Source: CAYRKT01 sp964425005
GTDB lineage: Bacteria > Synergistota > Synergistia > CAYRKT01
NCBI GenBank assembly: GCA_964425005.1
Contig: CAYRKT010000058.1
Span: 1-9,703 of the forward strand
Direction: 5' to 3'
DNA: 9,703 nucleotides
Below, one piece after another: positions 6,192 to 9,703 of the stretch. Position 1 is the first letter of the stretch; each line of letters begins with the position of its first letter. The position numbers and the translations under genes were made by a program. The notes under the pieces were generated by a model. That model worked only from the letters and a program-made list of their open reading frames with translations. It was not told the origin of the DNA and did no database searches.

Positions 6192-8729
6192 ATGAGGCTG
6201 TTAGTGACGGCAGATGTTCACGTTGAGGCTTGGTCGATGTACGACCTTACGCCTGGGTTCAGGCTTCAGCAGTACGAAAAGCTTGGAGACTGGCTTTTGA
6301 CGGTTATTGATGAGTACGGAGTAGACGCCGTACTCATTGGAGGGGACTACTTCCACAAGCCAGTAAACCCGCCGAAGGTAATACTTACTGGAGTAAAGCT
6401 GGCAAAAAAGCTCTCCTCTGCTGTCCCAGTTGTACTCATTCACGGGCAACACGATCTGGACACTAGGGACAGGGTTTCTGCTGGAAGGTCTAACTCCCTC
6501 GTCAGCCTCCTGAACGAGGTGGGTTCTGACAATATGCACTACTTGCACAACTCCTCTGTTATCCTCAATGGAGTTAAGATTTTTGGATATGGCTGGGAGC
6601 CAGTATTCTCTCCCAACCTTGACGAGGCCAGGGGTGCTAGGGTTGTCCTGCTCCACGGCCAAGTCAGAGGCTCCTCAAGCAAGTCTGTTAGGTTCGAGGA
6701 CGGAATAGACCCCGAACCTCTTTTTCCTGAAGCCTATTTCATATTCGTTGGCGATGTCCACAACCACCAAATTTTGGGAGGGGGTAAGATAGTAGTCCCA
6801 GGTCCTCCTATATACCACACCTTCAACGACGGTAGCGCTGGTGTGGTAGTAGCTGATCTTGGAACTAAAGAGGTAGAATTCATTCCCTCTGGCTATGTTA
6901 AGGACAAGAGGGTGTTTTCCTTTTTGCAACTAGTTTCCGAATCCTCTTCTTCGCAAACCGGAATTAAAGAAGAGGTAGATAAGGACTCTCTTTTAGTGAG
7001 GAGGATTAAAGGAAAGGCTCCCGATAAAGCCTCTATACAGAATCAGATATCCAGCAGGAGCCCACTAGAGGTCATAAGATCGGTTGCTGAGAGCGAGGGC
7101 CTGCTTACTGCTTACGAGTTTGCTGTTAGCAGGGTTTCTCGTTCCGTAGCTACTCCCTATGACCACCCTCAAAGCTGGACTCCTATCTACTTAGAGATTG
7201 AAAACTTCCGTTCCATAGAGAGCCTTCATCTAGACTTTTCCAGGCTTGGGAAGCTTATCTTCCTGACCGGGGCCAACGGATCGGGAAAGTCTTCACTACT
7301 CTCTGCCATCAAGTTTGTGCTTACCGGGGAGGGAGATAAGAGCCTTGTCATGTCCGGTGCTAAGGAAATGATGGTCCGGCTGGCCCTGGAGTACCTGGGC
7401 CAGGAGGTTGTAATCGAAAGGGGGTACAGAGGTTCCCAATACCTGACGGTATTTGTTGATGGGGTTCCGTTGGAAGCCCCTTCTCTTAGGGAGAAGCAGG
7501 CCCGCCTTGAGGAGAAGTTGCCCTTCATAAAGACCTTCAATGAGCTTTACTACTTCGACCAGTTTCGGCCGGGTCTTGTTTCTTCTCTTACACCTAAGCA
7601 ACGGGTGGACCTCGTGTCTCAAATTTTTGGATTGTCTGTGATAGGAGACATCGAGGAAGTCGTCAAGGAGGAAGTTTCCCGCTTAAAAGGAGAAGTTTCT
7701 GGCCTTGCTGGAGAACTCTCTTCCATAGAGTCTTCCCTAGCCTCTCTTAGGGAGCTACAGAGGGAGATGGTTTCCGTGCAGGTTTCTCAGTCTGAACTGG
7801 AGGAGTACGAGTTTCTGAAGGGTGTTGTTGAGGAAATGCAGGAAGAGATAGCGGCCATAGAGCAACGTTCCAGAGAGTACGGAAGCCGCATGTCCTTAAC
7901 AGAAAGTGCAATGCGCCAGCTTGAGGCCAAGTTAAGAACGACCCAGGAAACCAAAAAATGCTATGTGTGCGGTTCTTTGCTTACGGACACTAAACTAGCT
8001 GAAGTGTCAATGAGCCTTAGAGGGGAGATTGAAGAGTATGAGAAAGAGTTAAAAGCACTAAATGCTGAGTACATAACATTGTTGGAGAAGAGAGAGGGAG
8101 CCCTTCGCTCTCTGAACAGAGTTATTGGCAGGTATCAGGAGCTTGATGGGATAATAAAGAAGTATGAGGGGCTTAAAGTTCATTACGAAAGCTTGATGAA
8201 AACACTTAAAGATACTGAAGACAGGCTTGAAGAGGTTTCTGTCCTGATAAAGGAAAAAAGTCTTTGGCTTGAGGATTTGGAAAGGTTTAGGAGGATATTG
8301 ACCACTAGGGCTTACGCTACCATACTGGAAAATATCTCTAAGTCCCTCTCCTATGGGCCAGTAAGAGTGTCTACCATCCAGGAGTTCAAAAACGGTTCCG
8401 TGAAGCCTACGGTAGAGCTATACTTCAAGATTTCTGAAGAACACGAGCTACCATTTGAGTTGCTGTCCGGAGGCCAGAGGACTTTGGCAGATACGCTCTT
8501 CCTCTTCCGCCTCCTCTCCACATTGGATGGAGTTGGCGTGCTTGTGTTTGACGAAACGTTCCGCTTCCTCGATTCCTCCTCCTACGAGGCGGTATTTGAA
8601 ATGCTACAGTCTTCCAATGCCTCTTATGTTTTCTACGTTTCCCACGACATATCCCCGGCCCTTCGCTTTGACACACAAATCTCTGTTTCTCGTGTTGGCC
8701 TGAAGTCTATTTACCATATAGACTCTTGA
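6192..8729 (+). CDS. Mre11-Rad50 (SbcD-SbcC) single-chain fusion
   Basis: This 845-residue protein joins nuclease and ATPase halves that are normally two proteins (T4 gp47 and gp46). Mre11-Rad50 complexes process DNA ends and feed recombination. ATG 6192 is chosen because MRLLVTADVH is the usual Mre11 N-terminus, GGGAG precedes it by eight bases, and a TTG at 6177 would lie at or before the transcription start. Nuclease motifs: D8-V-H10, GGD52YFH, HGQ86HD88 (usually GNHD), H155 and GD188VH190 (usually GHxH). The Rad50 half begins near 329: Walker A GANGSGKS (360-367), Q-loop Q457, coiled coil about 485-590, zinc hook C590-Y-V-C593, returning coil to about 700, signature LSGGQ (758-762), Walker B VLVFD787E788 and H-loop S-H818-D. 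All ATPase motifs are intact. The arms, about 100 residues each, are short compared with cellular Rad50/SbcC and close to gp46. It is preceded by its own promoter and follows the gp32-like gene. Confidence 0.93.
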   Translation: MRLLVTADVHVEAWSMYDLTPGFRLQQYEKLGDWLLTVIDEYGVDAVLIGGDYFHKPVNPPKVILTGVKLAKKLSSAVPVVLIHGQHDLDTRDRVSAGRSNSLVSLLNEVGSDNMHYLHNSSVILNGVKIFGYGWEPVFSPNLDEARGARVVLLHGQVRGSSSKSVRFEDGIDPEPLFPEAYFIFVGDVHNHQILGGGKIVVPGPPIYHTFNDGSAGVVVADLGTKEVEFIPSGYVKDKRVFSFLQLVSESSSSQTGIKEEVDKDSLLVRRIKGKAPDKASIQNQISSRSPLEVIRSVAESEGLLTAYEFAVSRVSRSVATPYDHPQSWTPIYLEIENFRSIESLHLDFSRLGKLIFLTGANGSGKSSLLSAIKFVLTGEGDKSLVMSGAKEMMVRLALEYLGQEVVIERGYRGSQYLTVFVDGVPLEAPSLREKQARLEEKLPFIKTFNELYYFDQFRPGLVSSLTPKQRVDLVSQIFGLSVIGDIEEVVKEEVSRLKGEVSGLAGELSSIESSLASLRELQREMVSVQVSQSELEEYEFLKGVVEEMQEEIAAIEQRSREYGSRMSLTESAMRQLEAKLRTTQETKKCYVCGSLLTDTKLAEVSMSLRGEIEEYEKELKALNAEYITLLEKREGALRSLNRVIGRYQELDGIIKKYEGLKVHYESLMKTLKDTEDRLEEVSVLIKEKSLWLEDLERFRRILTTRAYATILENISKSLSYGPVRVSTIQEFKNGSVKPTVELYFKISEEHELPFELLSGGQRTLADTLFLFRLLSTLDGVGVLVFDETFRFLDSSSYEAVFEMLQSSNASYVFYVSHDISPALRFDTQISVSRVGLKSIYHIDS

Positions 8730-8754
8730 CAAGGTCCTATTTCGCTACTACTAT
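8723..8754 (+). promoter_or_regulatory. Strong sigma70-type promoter for the HTH gene
   Basis: CTC plus TTGACA (8726-8731) is followed after 17 bp by TACTAT (8749-8754), matching all six -35 and four of six -10 consensus bases. The TGA stop of the fusion gene lies inside the -35 box. Transcription would start near 8761, leaving a leader of about 68 nt before the ATG at 8829. The first eleven bases are identical to those of the promoters at 1600 and 4684. The -10 sits inside an inverted repeat. Confidence 0.7.
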
Positions 8755-8766
8755 GTGAGTAGTAGC
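8744..8766 (+). promoter_or_regulatory. Putative operator: perfect 9-bp inverted repeat over the -10 box
   Basis: GCTACTACT (8744-8752) and AGTAGTAGC (8758-8766) are exact inverted copies around the 5-bp spacer ATGTG. The -10 box (8749-8754) lies within it. The expected start near 8761 puts the left arm outside the RNA, so an RNA hairpin is unlikely and a DNA site for a dimeric regulator is the better reading. A second perfect palindrome, AGTAGCTACT (8761-8770), overlaps the right arm. The HTH protein encoded immediately downstream is the obvious candidate ligand. Confidence 0.5.
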
Positions 8767-8771
8767 TACTG

Positions 8772-8804
8772 GCGGGCGGTGTTGTCTTGAGATACACCGC
8801 CTGC
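8772..8804 (+). other. Leader hairpin upstream of the HTH gene
   Basis: Bases 8772-8782 (GCGGGCGGTGT) pair with 8794-8804 (ACACCGCCTGC) through 11 pairs, one of them G-U, around an 11-base loop. No T-tract follows, so it is not an intrinsic terminator. It ends 10 bases before the AGGAGG at 8815-8820. It could stabilise the message or tune translation of the HTH gene. Confidence 0.5.
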
Positions 8805-8828
8805 AACGGTGGCTAGGAGGATGTTTGG

Positions 8829-9272
8829 ATGGAAAGGAGAAAGTGGACCATAGAAGAGAAGAGGACTCTTCTTGAGCTATACAAAAAGGGCTACTCCTAC
8901 TCAGAAATAGCTAGGATTCTGGGTAGAGGAACAGATTCCGTCAAGAGTGCCTTGAAAAGGCTTGGGATACTACGTGGCAATCTCGCCAGAGAAAGGCTTA
9001 GGAAGCCTGGGTTGTTAGCCCTGAGTCCGGAGGAGATCGTCAAGCTTATTCAGTCTGAATGCGATAGCTTTGGGGATAAGGTTTACGAAAACGGAAAGGC
9101 TTTTAAGTCTTCTTCAAGAGAGTATCTATCTGACGAGGAGGCCATAGAGATAGTGAGGAGATATCTAAAAGAAACTGCTAACTTTGATGGAGCGATTAAC
9201 CTGTGGAAGGTGCATCTCTCCTATAAGAGGAAGAAGCTTCTTTTTGAGGAAAGCCTCTTTGAGGGAGGTTAA
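8829..9272 (+). CDS. Small helix-turn-helix DNA-binding protein
   Basis: The 147-residue protein starts at ATG 8829, eight bases after AGGAGG (8815-8820). Residues 5-47 form a three-helix DNA-binding unit: W6-T-x-E-E at the start, YKKGYSYSEIARILGR with the helix-turn-helix pattern (G21, S25, I27, A28, L31), and the recognition-helix-like SVKSALKRLGI. The tryptophan-led first helix and AxxLGR-xxxVxxxLxRLG pattern resemble Myb/SANT- or GcrA-like domains. Residues 58-147 are a charged helical region I do not recognise, probably for dimerisation or partner binding. The gene is driven by the strong promoter at 8723, whose -10 lies in a perfect inverted repeat, so it could repress itself; this is inference. 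It might also act on the other CTCTTGAC promoters. No enzymatic motif is visible, and the target is unknown. Confidence 0.75.
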   Translation: MERRKWTIEEKRTLLELYKKGYSYSEIARILGRGTDSVKSALKRLGILRGNLARERLRKPGLLALSPEEIVKLIQSECDSFGDKVYENGKAFKSSSREYLSDEEAIEIVRRYLKETANFDGAINLWKVHLSYKRKKLLFEESLFEGG

Positions 9273-9274
9273 AT

Positions 9275-9400
9275 ATGAACAGCATCATAGATATAGTGCC
9301 TTATTCCGATGGAGCCAATACCCCTCAAAAAGCTATCCTTGAGAGAAAAACTATACCTCTCGCTGGCAGTTTCTTTGGCATTATCCTCTGTCCCGTGTAG
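9275..9400 (+). CDS. Short SD-led ORF (41 codons) overlapping the last gene
   Basis: ATG 9275 lies six bases after GGGAGG (9263-9268), one of the better ribosome binding sites in the window, and two bases after the HTH stop at 9272. It codes for 41 residues starting MNSIIDIVPYSDGANT and ends at TAG 9398-9400. From 9309 it overlaps the 123-residue ORF, which is in the +1 frame relative to it and has no ribosome binding site. It may be a real small gene, a coupling ORF that delivers ribosomes to the next start, or the true N-terminus of the next protein separated by a frameshift or base-call error. No family is recognised. Confidence 0.4.
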   Translation: MNSIIDIVPYSDGANTPQKAILERKTIPLAGSFFGIILCPV

Positions 9401-9680
9401 TGGGTACATGTATAAAGAAGAAAACGAGATCGTCGTCTATCTGTCTAGAGACAGAAGCAGGAGAATACACTTTTTCTCTTATTCCCTAGAAAGTGGAAAA
9501 AGAAGGGTGGTGTATATAGCCTCTGTTGGGCTATCAGAGAGGTTTATGCAAGAGTTTTTCCGTGCCCTCTCCCATGTAGCAGGCAGAAAGCCCTACCCGA
9601 TGTTTCTTGCGGATGGGGAGGACCCAGCATACACTCCTGCCATTTCCTCTGGTTTCTCCTATAACCCATCACTTGTTTAA
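9309..9680 (+). CDS. Unrecognised 123-residue protein
   Basis: I do not recognise this protein. It starts at ATG 9309, but no Shine-Dalgarno sequence precedes it and its frame is closed by a TAG at 9294, so no longer start is available. Residues 7-31 contain a basic segment (KKLSLREK) followed by a hydrophobic stretch rich in L, A, S and V ending in VPCSG. This could be a weak signal-like or buried helix, but it is short and interrupted. The middle has beta-prone segments (NEIVVYL, RRIHFFSY, RRVVYIASVG), then a helix (SERFMQEFFRALSHVAG) and a proline/serine/tyrosine tail. It follows the HTH gene in the same unit and overlaps the short ORF at 9275 in another frame, which makes its N-terminus uncertain. 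Confidence 0.6.
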   Translation: MEPIPLKKLSLREKLYLSLAVSLALSSVPCSGYMYKEENEIVVYLSRDRSRRIHFFSYSLESGKRRVVYIASVGLSERFMQEFFRALSHVAGRKPYPMFLADGEDPAYTPAISSGFSYNPSLV

Positions 9681-9703
9681 AGGCTTCTTATATCCTTCTT
9701 TCT

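Noticed and set aside
8772..8804. Hairpin as a terminator of the fusion gene
   Set aside because: No T-tract follows, and it lies downstream of the next promoter within the HTH leader.

Overview
The window looks like part of a tailed-phage (or phage-derived) genome. All genes lie on the + strand and are packed tightly. Two products belong to the phage replication and recombination repertoire: a T4 gp32-like single-stranded DNA-binding protein, and a Mre11-Rad50 (SbcD-SbcC, T4 gp47-gp46) homologue. Most other products are not recognisable. Arginine is often AGG/AGA and isoleucine often ATA, a bias common in thermophiles, so a thermophilic bacterial host is possible. This is inference only, and no host can be named.

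Left part (1-4190): an unrecognised gene that enters from beyond the left edge is followed by a 716-residue protein. That protein has about 300 residues of G/E/K/D/Q-rich low-complexity sequence ahead of a von Willebrand factor A domain with an intact MIDAS motif, a layout like CobT-type VWA proteins. A 95-residue unknown gene and a clean intrinsic terminator close this block.

Middle (4191-8729): an unknown 153-residue gene comes first. Next are a promoter and a leader of about 258 nt without a convincing gene, leading into the gp32-like gene. A UUCG-loop terminator follows, and its 3' arm overlaps the -35 box of the next promoter. That promoter drives one continuous gene encoding Mre11-type nuclease and Rad50-type ATPase on a single chain. 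The two genes plausibly act together in recombination-dependent replication or end processing.

Right part (8726-9703): a strong promoter begins within the stop codon of the fusion gene. Its -10 box lies inside a perfect 9-bp inverted repeat that could be an operator. It drives a small helix-turn-helix protein that may bind that site. A short Shine-Dalgarno-led ORF and a 123-residue unknown ORF, overlapping in different frames, end the window.

Four promoters (at 1603, 4687, 6144 and 8726) share CTCTTGAC, a 17-bp spacer and a TAnnnT -10 box; three share the longer CTCTTGACAAG. This points to coordinated use of one RNA polymerase holoenzyme.
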